Shown here one piece after another: positions 27,682 through 36,476 of a stretch of 37,014 nt of DNA; within the stretch, counting starts at the first letter, position 1, and the number at the start of each line of letters is the position of its first letter. The notes beneath the pieces were generated by a model, which searched no databases, was not told the DNA's origin, and saw only the letters and a list, made by a program, of their open reading frames with translations. The DNA is from an uncultured Cryomorphaceae bacterium (GTDB taxonomy: Bacteria > Bacteroidota > Bacteroidia > Flavobacteriales > Schleiferiaceae): contig CAJXTR010000006.1 in assembly GCA_913060465.1 (NCBI GenBank), positions 1 to 37,014 on the forward strand. The letters run 5' to 3'. Position numbers and translations under genes: made by a program.

Positions 27682-28536
27682 GTGAATACGGAAGAAATCA
27701 ATGATTTATACTGGTGGGCTCAAGAGCGAGTTCGCGGATTCATGTCAGGGCTGCATCGCAGCCCTGATTTTGGCTATAGCGTAGAATTTGCGCAGCATCG
27801 TCAGTATGTTCCTGGGGATTCTCCGAAACACATTGATTGGTCTGTATTAGCGAAGACGGATCGGTATTTAACAAAGCAATACGAGGCAGAATCGAACATG
27901 CGTTCGTATTTCGTTCTGGATTCCAGTTCCAGTATGCAGGCTCCAGCCGGTCCGGAAGGGAAGTGGAACACTACCTTAAAATTATTAGTGCTCATAGCAG
28001 CCCTTGTACAAAAGCAAAGGGATGCGCTTGGCTTATTAGAAGTGCATGGAGAAACCCTGAACTTTTTTGAAAGCTCAAATAAGTCGGAGAATATACAGCA
28101 GATCTTAAACCACATTCAAGGCATTGGAACAACGCCGAAGGCAAACACGGTATTTTCTGCAGCTATTCAACAATTGTTAGTTCGAATACCAAAACGTTCT
28201 CAAGTTTTGATTTTCACCGACTTCTACCATGAAGATGATGAGGGTTTTGTTCAGGAGGTAAACAAGCTAAGACACGCTGGCCATCATGTACGAGTTTTTA
28301 TGATGTACAGCGGGGCATTGGAAGTTGAAGGGAAGACGTTAAGTGGTTCCTTAGTCGAAGATGTTGAGTTTGGAACGCGCACGATGCTTTCCTCATCTGA
28401 TGTTAAGCGTTACACGGCTTTCTGCTCAGAGAAGCTTCGATTCTTTGAATCGGCTTTCAGGACAGCTAATCTGCAGTTCGACACCGTTGATATCGATCAT
28501 GGTGCTTTGATCGGTCTTCGGAAAATTATTGCATAA
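27682..28536 (+). CDS. DUF58 domain-containing protein (GTG start)
   Basis: 284 aa; FMSGLHRSPDFGYSVEFAQHRQYVPGDSPKHIDWSVLAKTDRYLTKQYEAESNMRSYFVLDSSSSM. Confidence 0.88.
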   Translation: MNTEEINDLYWWAQERVRGFMSGLHRSPDFGYSVEFAQHRQYVPGDSPKHIDWSVLAKTDRYLTKQYEAESNMRSYFVLDSSSSMQAPAGPEGKWNTTLKLLVLIAALVQKQRDALGLLEVHGETLNFFESSNKSENIQQILNHIQGIGTTPKANTVFSAAIQQLLVRIPKRSQVLIFTDFYHEDDEGFVQEVNKLRHAGHHVRVFMMYSGALEVEGKTLSGSLVEDVEFGTRTMLSSSDVKRYTAFCSEKLRFFESAFRTANLQFDTVDIDHGALIGLRKIIA

Positions 28537-28563
28537 AAAAGCCCGGCTCCGCCGGGCTTTTTA
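28535..28563. terminator. Bidirectional intrinsic terminator between convergent genes
   Basis: AAAAAGCCCGGC-TCC-GCCGGGCTTTTT, with A-run and T-run flanks on both sides. Confidence 0.85.
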
Positions 28564-30132
28564 TTATTTATTGTCCTTTACGGTTTCGCTTTTCTTGTAA
28601 GCATCATCGACCTTTTTTTGATCGGCCGGAGAAAGTGACTTAGCATCAGATGCTTTCTTTTTGGAATCTTTATCCTTTTTGAATCGGCTATCAAAGAATA
28701 CCATACTTACCCCTGCTGTAAAGTTGATTCTCGAAGTAGCAGCACCAACCATGACTGCGCCATTACCCGAATTAGCCGCAATAGTGGCAACATCACCAAC
28801 AGTCGAAGAGCCCATATATACTTGCATTAACGGGGTGATTCTGAATTGAACAACAGCATTAATAAGATCTGAATTGTACTCGTCCATGGACATGTAATAT
28901 CCTCCTTTGAGTTGGAAGTTCTTATGTAACCATAACAACGAAGTGAAGCCTAGGTAGTTGTAATCCATATTTGATTTAGAACGAGCAGCATAATGTATAC
29001 CTACGTAAGAGTTCTTATTCAAATTATAGTTCATTGCAGCATTCATTACCTGTGGCACATCGTATGTGTAGGTATGAGTTGTTGTATTTAATGAAGTAGA
29101 GAGTCCATTTTGAATATCTGAAGTGAAAGCGTTCACCTCTTGTTTTACTGCACTGGCTAATGTATCGCCTGCTTGACTTACATATTCAAAACCTGTGATA
29201 GCAACACCACCTTCGATAGATTTAGCGTAATCAGAAGAAAGGGTTAAGGTTTCAGCGCCCAAGCCACTCATGCTAAACTGAAGGGTGAGTTGCTTAATAG
29301 GTTCAAACGTAGTTCCAAAAGCGAATGAATTCGTGCTTTGTGAGCTACCTGATAAGTAATTCACTAAGCCGCCAATATCTCCGCCGCTGAGCATATTCAA
29401 AGGCAAGACAGCATCTTGATTTAGTTCAGATAGTTCAGTGGCTGTAGATGCGGGATCAAGCAAATTCGAACCGGCGAGTGTAAAGTCGTAGTTCACGTTC
29501 AATTCATTGCGACCTGCAATGGCTGTCGGAGTACTTGTAATACTAAATGAATTGGCATCGAAACGCATTCCGGCTACATAGCCCACCTGACTTGCTGAAA
29601 GACCAATGCGAAGTTTCTCTTCCATGAACGTTCGTTGTAATCCAACGGTCTTGTGATTCGTGATATCAAGTGCAATCCCGAGGTCACTGAAATCACCAAC
29701 ATAGGAGAGATTTAGATTACCATTTGCATCTCCCATTCCGTATTTAGCAAATTTTGCCAAATCATTGTCGAATGTGAATCCTAGATCAATATTCTGACCA
29801 TAACCTGCAAATACGAAATTCTTTCCAAGCTTAAATCCCAAGTTCAACGCGCTGATACTGGTTGAATTATTAATGCTTGTGTTTGAGGAATTTAAATCTG
29901 AGATATTCTTGAGTAGATCCGAGGTCGCAAAGAGACTTCCGGCAGTTTCACTTAAGAATACGTCATTTTGAATTCCGAAATAGTTCAAGTGGAACTTCGT
30001 CTTAGCATCTGCGCCAGGATTTTGAACGAGGTTATCTGGATTGCCTGATAATCCAAAGGTGCTAAAGTTTTGTGCGTTTGCTAGAACAGTGACGCTTACG
30101 GCTAATAGTGTGATAAACTTTTTCATCGTCAT
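28564..30132 (-). CDS. DUF5723-like outer-membrane/secreted protein
   Basis: 522 aa; signal peptide FITLLAVSVTVLANAQ; beta-rich sequence resembling the DUF5723 family; charged Lys/Asp C-terminal tail. Confidence 0.65.
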   Translation of the reverse strand: MTMKKFITLLAVSVTVLANAQNFSTFGLSGNPDNLVQNPGADAKTKFHLNYFGIQNDVFLSETAGSLFATSDLLKNISDLNSSNTSINNSTSISALNLGFKLGKNFVFAGYGQNIDLGFTFDNDLAKFAKYGMGDANGNLNLSYVGDFSDLGIALDITNHKTVGLQRTFMEEKLRIGLSASQVGYVAGMRFDANSFSITSTPTAIAGRNELNVNYDFTLAGSNLLDPASTATELSELNQDAVLPLNMLSGGDIGGLVNYLSGSSQSTNSFAFGTTFEPIKQLTLQFSMSGLGAETLTLSSDYAKSIEGGVAITGFEYVSQAGDTLASAVKQEVNAFTSDIQNGLSTSLNTTTHTYTYDVPQVMNAAMNYNLNKNSYVGIHYAARSKSNMDYNYLGFTSLLWLHKNFQLKGGYYMSMDEYNSDLINAVVQFRITPLMQVYMGSSTVGDVATIAANSGNGAVMVGAATSRINFTAGVSMVFFDSRFKKDKDSKKKASDAKSLSPADQKKVDDAYKKSETVKDNK

Positions 30133-30139
30133 CTGTTAT

Positions 30140-32194
30140 TTAAAGTTGGTAATTAACCTCTAATTCAACGCCAAGATCGAGATCAATGAAAGCATCTGTT
30201 CGAAGTTTGACAGGGTCATTGCCAGCGTTGTAGGTTTCCATACTTGCTTCAGCGATAATGTGAATCGCATCGAGCACGGATTTAGCATCTGCTGCATTAA
30301 GCGCTATTTCTGTACTTAGCACATTCGGTGAGTTAATAACACCAGATGCATCAGGTGTTCCACTTTCCATTAATCCCATGTTGATACTGTGGATCTCATT
30401 CCAGCCCGCGTCATAGAATCTCAGTGTGACAGAAGCGTCTAGAGGCAGGGTAGTAGTGGTTTGAAGTAAGAGTTTTGCACTCTCGAGTGTTGCTCCTTCA
30501 GGCAATGCGTTCGCGTTGCTTTGATTTGTTGCCAATGTATCTGAAAAACCAAGTCCAGCCGCGGTGAAATAGAATGGCATTTCCATTAACAAGTTTCCGG
30601 AGATAGAGGAACTGTTGGTTACGAAATTATCAGTACCGAAGGTTAATGTATCATGATTAACATTTACCTCACCACCATAGACAATACTGTCTTTTGGTAG
30701 GGTAAATACATCAACAATCGAAGAGTTAGTATTGTCGAAGGTCAATGTCCCCGTCGCTGTATTGCCTAGCGTGGTTGGGTAAGGCAATACATAATCAGGT
30801 CCATTTAAGGCATAACCTGTACCGTCTTTGTATGACGCAAAATCTAGAACCAGTTCAATTGGAAGACCAATTGAATTCGTTACGTCCATAGAAATACTTG
30901 GTTCAGCAAAACTTATTGAACCATCGAAGTTCTCTAGGAAATCAATGGCGAGATCTACACTTCCTGGGTCGATCGTGATTTGTTGTGTCCCGAAGAAACC
31001 TTTGATATGTCCGAATTGAAGGTTTGCCATCTCGAAGGTCATATTGAGGGCATCAGAGCTATCTACAGTTACCATATTTCCAGAACCAATCAACGTTGCA
31101 CTCACAGCTATTGGTAACCTGCTGTGGTTTTGTGAAGGATCTTGAGTTAAGTCAAGAATAGTATTATTCATATTGATAGACCCTGAAGTAGTTGCGCCTG
31201 AGGTAATGGTGATGGTCGTATCAATCTCAACGCCATTTTGATCAGAACCAGGGAAGTTCAAGGTGAGTTCTAAGTCTTCAGCTAATGACGAGGTAAATTC
31301 ATAATCAAAGCTTGCCGTAGCTAGCATTAATTCGCGCAGTTCCTCGCTACCACCAGTGCTTAGATCGACATATTGCGTATCTGAAGAAATATCTTGTGTG
31401 GTAATCTCAGTAACTGCATTATAAACCTCTAGGCCTGCTGAAGAGATATCTAGTACAAGGTTGTCCGTAGTGTCAATTCCAACTAGCGTTGTACCTGATC
31501 CTGGGGAGGTAATCGATGTGATTTTAAAACCAACGCTATTAGGTAGTGTCTTATTAACCAATGATTGCGCATTTGAAGCGGTACCGCCATTGGCACTAAC
31601 ATTATTCAAAGCATAGGAAACAATGGTGCTCCCAGTTGATGTATTAACAAGGTCAATTCCCATTGAAACAACTACAGGCCAGTTATTAGTTAACTCTAAG
31701 GTCAAGGTACCATTGGAAAAAGATGCGCTTGTAAATGAACCAAAACCACTACCTCCATAGGTACCAACATTAGTCTCATTCATTGGCGGGAAAATGGAGT
31801 TGCTGCCGTGCGCAGATGAAATTAAGGTCAATCCGGCGTCACTGGCTACAGTTCCAAGGGGAATGCTCTGACTCAAAGTAACATTATCAACGGCAATAGT
31901 TCCCATAGAAATGCTACTACTGGATGGGCTTTGTGCCGGGATTTCAATCAAATCATTCACGTTAATCCCAAAAACACTGTCTTCAGCAACCACCACCTTG
32001 TACGTGGCATTATCGTTGTAAATGAGGCTATCATCTGGGGCTAGAAGGTGCTCCATTGTTAGGTTTACACTACCCAAGGGTAGGGCGATGGCGGGTTCGG
32101 CTATGATATCAACATTAGTCGGATCTACTAAATCTGACTGACAGCTGAATAAGCCTAGTGCAGCAAAAGTTATTGCGCTTAGGTACTTTTTCAT
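30140..32194 (-). CDS. Hypothetical secreted lipoprotein, beta-rich
   Basis: Start MKKYLSAITFAALGLFSCQSD at 32194 preferred over the track start at 32233, giving a lipobox; a -7 box lies at 32223-32230, downstream of the track start. Confidence 0.7.
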   Translation of the reverse strand: MKKYLSAITFAALGLFSCQSDLVDPTNVDIIAEPAIALPLGSVNLTMEHLLAPDDSLIYNDNATYKVVVAEDSVFGINVNDLIEIPAQSPSSSSISMGTIAVDNVTLSQSIPLGTVASDAGLTLISSAHGSNSIFPPMNETNVGTYGGSGFGSFTSASFSNGTLTLELTNNWPVVVSMGIDLVNTSTGSTIVSYALNNVSANGGTASNAQSLVNKTLPNSVGFKITSITSPGSGTTLVGIDTTDNLVLDISSAGLEVYNAVTEITTQDISSDTQYVDLSTGGSEELRELMLATASFDYEFTSSLAEDLELTLNFPGSDQNGVEIDTTITITSGATTSGSINMNNTILDLTQDPSQNHSRLPIAVSATLIGSGNMVTVDSSDALNMTFEMANLQFGHIKGFFGTQQITIDPGSVDLAIDFLENFDGSISFAEPSISMDVTNSIGLPIELVLDFASYKDGTGYALNGPDYVLPYPTTLGNTATGTLTFDNTNSSIVDVFTLPKDSIVYGGEVNVNHDTLTFGTDNFVTNSSSISGNLLMEMPFYFTAAGLGFSDTLATNQSNANALPEGATLESAKLLLQTTTTLPLDASVTLRFYDAGWNEIHSINMGLMESGTPDASGVINSPNVLSTEIALNAADAKSVLDAIHIIAEASMETYNAGNDPVKLRTDAFIDLDLGVELEVNYQL

Positions 32195-32222
32195 CAGAGA
32201 AAGGAATTGAAATATTTCCTGA

Positions 32223-32230
32223 CAAAGGTA
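32223..32230 (-). promoter_or_regulatory. Bacteroidota -7 box (TACCTTTG)
   Basis: Exact TAnnTTTG match on the minus strand, 28 nt upstream of the lipoprotein ATG at 32194. Confidence 0.4.
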
Positions 32231-32253
32231 CAATTTCCTTTTCTACCCGTGGA

Positions 32254-33084
32254 TTAAGATTTCATAAAGTAGCCGCGCAGTCCGGAGAGTTGTTGTGACA
32301 TGATGTATGCCGTATACAACTGCTGCATGCCTCTAAGAACCATGATGATTGCGAGTAGGGATGCATCGCCTGAAATCCCGCCAATGAATTGACTTAAAAT
32401 TAGTGCTGCTATGAGGGTAGTTAGAATAATGAACTCCCTAGCATTCTTATTGATGGAATCCCAATGAATAGCCCTTGTTTTTACCGTACCCCATTCTTTA
32501 GAATGAGATGATTGCATCTCATCAACATCATTTTGTAAAATGACTACCTTCTGATGAGTCGCGTCTTGATGCTTCTTAATCCATCGCATGGGTGCAATCC
32601 AAAGTAGTAGGAATACAAGCGTTAATAGACCAAAATGAGGCATGAGATAAAGCCCACCAAAATAGAAGAGTACTCCAGGTACTAGTTGCGACCAACCTAC
32701 AAATAGGAAGTTCAATGCTTGGGTCTTTTTACCATAGTTGAAACGGTCCTGCTTAGAAGTGTCTTCAATTGATTTGAATTGAGCCAATAAATCTGTCCGG
32801 ACCTTGCCATTGTAGTACTGGCTTAAATAGCCCATTAGAAATCGGAAAATCAAAAGCACGAGCAGGAGTACTCCATATTTCTGCCAGCTTAGGGAATGAC
32901 CTGCTGCTTGAATGTTCTCTTGGCCAAGAAATATACTCCTTAACAATGGCAACGAAGCCAAAATGGGGAGGGTTTCAAAAACCCCACTGATGCCGGTAAG
33001 TAAGAGCATTGCACCAATAGTAGGCTGCGACTTTGATTCGCGATAAAAGCGAAAGGCGGCTGCTATGGTGTTGTTTTGATTCAA
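32254..33084 (-). CDS. Membrane protein resembling an ABC-exporter transmembrane domain without an NBD
   Basis: 276 aa, TM-rich; ISGVFETLPILASLPLLRSIF and C-terminal LRGMQQLYTAYIMSQQLSGLRGYF resemble exporter TM1 and TM6/linker; no Walker A or signature motif follows. Confidence 0.6.
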   Translation of the reverse strand: MNQNNTIAAAFRFYRESKSQPTIGAMLLLTGISGVFETLPILASLPLLRSIFLGQENIQAAGHSLSWQKYGVLLLVLLIFRFLMGYLSQYYNGKVRTDLLAQFKSIEDTSKQDRFNYGKKTQALNFLFVGWSQLVPGVLFYFGGLYLMPHFGLLTLVFLLLWIAPMRWIKKHQDATHQKVVILQNDVDEMQSSHSKEWGTVKTRAIHWDSINKNAREFIILTTLIAALILSQFIGGISGDASLLAIIMVLRGMQQLYTAYIMSQQLSGLRGYFMKS

Positions 33085-34190
33085 TCGAGTGGCGAATTTT
33101 GAGCAATATGTAACCCGTATCCATGCACACCAATGCGCTTTATGGGGTTATTGGTCAATAAATCTATGTTTTTGATTCCTAAAAAGCGAATGATTTGTGC
33201 TCCAACACCGAAATCGCGCGTGTCTTTACTGAAAGAAGTCTGCTGCCCTTCATTATTTGCTTTGAAGGATCGGATTCTACTCATTAGGCGATTTCCACTT
33301 GGTTCTTGATTCATGTAAATGATCGCTCCTTTGCCGCGTTTACTGATCCCTTTCAATGAACGCTCAAGCTGAGAAGATTCGTTGCTCGTTAGTAAGTGGA
33401 AGATATCATTTGCTACTCCAGCGCTTTGAATACGAACCGGAACTACCTCATCTTGCTCCCATGCACCCATCGTTAAAGCTAAATGGACTTGGTGATTGGT
33501 TTTCTGTTCAAACGCATGAAGTGTAAAGTCGCCGTATGGTGTTGATATTTCAAACTTCTCAGCAAGGTCTATAAGACTCTCTTTTTCCATTCGATAGGCC
33601 ACTAAATCCTCAATGGAGATAATCTTTAGATCATGCTTTTTCGCAATCTCTTTAAGTTGTGGTAGTCGAGCCATCGTACCGTCCTCATTCATGATTTCTA
33701 CAATCACTCCGGCAGGAGGTAATCCCGCTAACCTTGCTAAATCTACCGCGGCCTCAGTATGACCTACACGGCGGAGTACACCACCTTGTTTTGCAATCAA
33801 GGGAAAAATATGCCCAGGACGTGCGAGTTGATCTGGCTTTATAGTGGGATCTACGAGCGCCTTAACTGTCATGTAGCGGTCGTAAGCACTAATGCCTGTA
33901 GTACATCCTTCACCAATACGATCAATACTCACGGTGAAGGCAGTTTTATTAGGGTCGGTGTTGTTTGTTACCATTGGAGGAAGGTCCAATTCCTCGGCAC
34001 GCTGTGGCAAAATAGGGGTACAAATGAGGCCACGACCCTCAGTTGCCATGAAGTTGATCATATCAGGCGTTACCTGTGAGGCCGCAGCGACAAAATCTCC
34101 TTCATTCTCGCGATCTTCATCATCTACAACAATGACTACTTTACCTGCAACAATGTCTACTAATGCTTCTTCAATGGTATTAAGACTCAT
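33081..34190 (-). CDS. ribB: 3,4-dihydroxy-2-butanone-4-phosphate synthase fused to a degenerate GTP cyclohydrolase II-like domain
   Basis: DHBPS motifs VVDDEDRENEGDF, RPGHIFPL, GHTEAAVDL; start ATG 34190 (MSLNTIEEAL) preferred over 34268. C-terminal half keeps RDFGVGAQIIRFLGIKNIDLLTNNP but lacks the Zn cysteines. Confidence 0.9.
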   Translation of the reverse strand: MSLNTIEEALVDIVAGKVVIVVDDEDRENEGDFVAAASQVTPDMINFMATEGRGLICTPILPQRAEELDLPPMVTNNTDPNKTAFTVSIDRIGEGCTTGISAYDRYMTVKALVDPTIKPDQLARPGHIFPLIAKQGGVLRRVGHTEAAVDLARLAGLPPAGVIVEIMNEDGTMARLPQLKEIAKKHDLKIISIEDLVAYRMEKESLIDLAEKFEISTPYGDFTLHAFEQKTNHQVHLALTMGAWEQDEVVPVRIQSAGVANDIFHLLTSNESSQLERSLKGISKRGKGAIIYMNQEPSGNRLMSRIRSFKANNEGQQTSFSKDTRDFGVGAQIIRFLGIKNIDLLTNNPIKRIGVHGYGLHIAQNSPLD

Positions 34191-35316
34191 CTTGATTTCT
34201 TTTTGTGGGTTGCCAAACGCTGGATTGTACACCTTTTCCATAGGTAATGAACCCTTTAAGCATCGCAACGTTCATAGCGCAAAAGTACACTATAGGACCT
34301 GCCCCGCGGTAGATTAAATATTCAACTGCTATAATTCCAAACGCTAGGGCTAGTAAGTAAAAGCCATAAGGTATGAACGGGAGTGTTACTAGCATTAATA
34401 TCAAGGCTTGCGGGGTAGTCCAGCGCATTATCTTATGCATTAAGAACGCAGTACCAAATGGGAATGGATTGCGCAACACCAGGCCGCTAAACCTACTGAG
34501 ATTTTGGAAGTTACCGATACTAATTCTGGTCTTTCTCTTGTATTCCTCCTTCAAGGAAGTACTCACATCCTCAAATCCCAAGGCCTTAGGATTGTAATAG
34601 ATGCATTTTTCCCGCTGGATAAGTTGGACAGTCTGAAAGAAGTCCTCCATGAAAGTGTGAGGAGGGATTGGCTTCCAAAGTGCTTTTCGCATACTGTACA
34701 ATCCACCTTCCATGCCTAGACAAAAGCCATATTTATTGCTTTCTGCAAGTCTGATCTTGTTTTCAAGATTGAGGTAAACTTTTTCAGTTTTCGCTGTATT
34801 TCCTTCGATAGTTGCGGCTTTGTAGGTGAGATTACCAGCTACGGCTGCGTATTCTCCGGTAGCAATAGGACGGACCAATTCCTCAATGGTTTTCTCATTG
34901 AAAATAATATTGGCATCCGTGGCAATGATAATTTCTCCACTACACAACTCGACCAATGTATTGATAGTGGCCGATTTTCCGGAACGAACCTCATTAATAT
35001 GTAGGTGAAGATTAGGATACTTGGTTTGGAGCGACCTAATAATATCATCCTGACCGTCATTACTGAGATCTGATCCTATCCAAACTTCCAGCTGCTCAGG
35101 GGGATATTGCGTGTTAAATATGCTCTCAATTTTCTGAGCAATGACGCCACTTTCATTGTAGGCGGCAAAAATTACACTGACCTTTGGAGTGAGCTCAGTA
35201 TAGCTGTATCCCTTGTGTTTACCGGGAAAGATTAATTGCCAAAGCGGATAAATTGCATAGGGCACGAGCACCCAAAATAAGGCACTGAAGAATATAAAAA
35301 GGGCTATTGTTCCCAT
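34180..35316 (-). CDS. Family 2 glycosyltransferase, membrane-associated
   Basis: 378 aa; PKVSVIFAAYNESGVIAQKIESI, ATDANIIFNEKTIEELV, C-terminal TM segments. Confidence 0.88.
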   Translation of the reverse strand: MGTIALFIFFSALFWVLVPYAIYPLWQLIFPGKHKGYSYTELTPKVSVIFAAYNESGVIAQKIESIFNTQYPPEQLEVWIGSDLSNDGQDDIIRSLQTKYPNLHLHINEVRSGKSATINTLVELCSGEIIIATDANIIFNEKTIEELVRPIATGEYAAVAGNLTYKAATIEGNTAKTEKVYLNLENKIRLAESNKYGFCLGMEGGLYSMRKALWKPIPPHTFMEDFFQTVQLIQREKCIYYNPKALGFEDVSTSLKEEYKRKTRISIGNFQNLSRFSGLVLRNPFPFGTAFLMHKIMRWTTPQALILMLVTLPFIPYGFYLLALAFGIIAVEYLIYRGAGPIVYFCAMNVAMLKGFITYGKGVQSSVWQPTKRNQDES

Positions 35317-36476
35317 AGGATTTTTAAGGCCTGCAAGGTAGCGCCCATTCCAAACCTATTCAAGATGTCCTCTTGAGTTTTACGCCCTAGTTCTAATGAT
35401 TGGTCTGGATGCTCCATTAGAGTTGATAAGACCTCTGCCATTTGATTCGGGTCCGATTGGATGAAGTAGTTTTCCTCAGAGGATTCAAAAATACCTTCGG
35501 CTCCAATAGAAGTACTGACCATCGGGATGCCTTGAGCGGCCAATTCTAAAATCTTTATTCGCATGCCAGAGCCCGCCAAAAGCGGAACTATACTGATCCC
35601 GTTTGCTTCTCGGAATGCATTCGCATCCTCAACACGACCATGGAAAAAGACATTTGGATGTTGCTTGAAATCGAGTTCATCAGGAGGATTGTTCCCTGCA
35701 ATGTGAAATTCTGCTTGAGGCATCCGTTTCAATACGATCGGCCAAACTTTTGCTAAAAACCATTGAATTCCTTGAACATTCGGAGCCCAATCGAGAGCAC
35801 CGAGATGATGACACTTAAAGGGTTTAATAGAAGAAGGGGCGGTCTGTGGAAGAACCGTGTTAGGGAAAAATCCAACTTTAGGATTTAAGGATTTGAACCA
35901 AATGGAATCCTTGGGTGAAATGGTCCAAATGGCATTAACCTGTTGACTTATATGGGTTTCGAAGCGTTGTAAACGCTGAGATTGAATTTTGAGATACACC
36001 CTCTTAAGGGTATTGGGCTCATTTTGAGCTAATCGATCCCAGATGACCCATTCTACATTGTGAGCCCGCAAAATCACGCGCTTGGCTTTTCGTTGCGCAA
36101 GATCTAGATATTTCCCCATGAAAGCACCTTCAATGATGATCGTATGGAAGAATTGGTCCTCGAAGGCGCTCAACTCTCGGACAACTGGAGGTAAATAGAA
36201 TCGGCTAACATGGTAAGGTGAACCTTCAATTAAGTTTCCTAACGCACCTAAAAGCGAAGGAGAGGTATTGGCATCAAAGAATCTAAAGTGAACACTTGGC
36301 GCTTTTTGGATAAATATTTCTGGACTCTTCTTATGCTTATCGGGATTAATAGCAAAGTACCAAAGGTCCATATTGCCCTGTTCTACGAGCGCCTCAAGCA
36401 ATCTGGCCATCGCAATAGAGCTGCCATCTTCCGCAGGGTAGGGAATCTTATTCGAAAGAATGAGAACCTTATCCAT
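35304..36476 (-). CDS. Group 1 (family 4-like) glycosyltransferase
   Basis: MDKVLILSNKIPYPAEDGSSIAMARLLEALV; GIQWFLAKVWP, LLAGSGMRIKILELAAQGIPMVSTSIGAEGI; ATG at 36476 preferred over 36503. Confidence 0.88.
   Translation of the reverse strand: MDKVLILSNKIPYPAEDGSSIAMARLLEALVEQGNMDLWYFAINPDKHKKSPEIFIQKAPSVHFRFFDANTSPSLLGALGNLIEGSPYHVSRFYLPPVVRELSAFEDQFFHTIIIEGAFMGKYLDLAQRKAKRVILRAHNVEWVIWDRLAQNEPNTLKRVYLKIQSQRLQRFETHISQQVNAIWTISPKDSIWFKSLNPKVGFFPNTVLPQTAPSSIKPFKCHHLGALDWAPNVQGIQWFLAKVWPIVLKRMPQAEFHIAGNNPPDELDFKQHPNVFFHGRVEDANAFREANGISIVPLLAGSGMRIKILELAAQGIPMVSTSIGAEGIFESSEENYFIQSDPNQMAEVLSTLMEHPDQSLELGRKTQEDILNRFGMGATLQALKILWEQ

Noticed and set aside
32528-32544. TCATTTTGTAAAATGAC, near copy of the pckA palindrome
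   Set aside because: One central mismatch, lies in the middle of a coding region far from any start; likely chance in AT-rich DNA.
33759-34317. 106-aa and 141-aa plus-strand ORFs
   Set aside because: Antisense to ribB and the GT2 gene, whose frames have clear conserved motifs.
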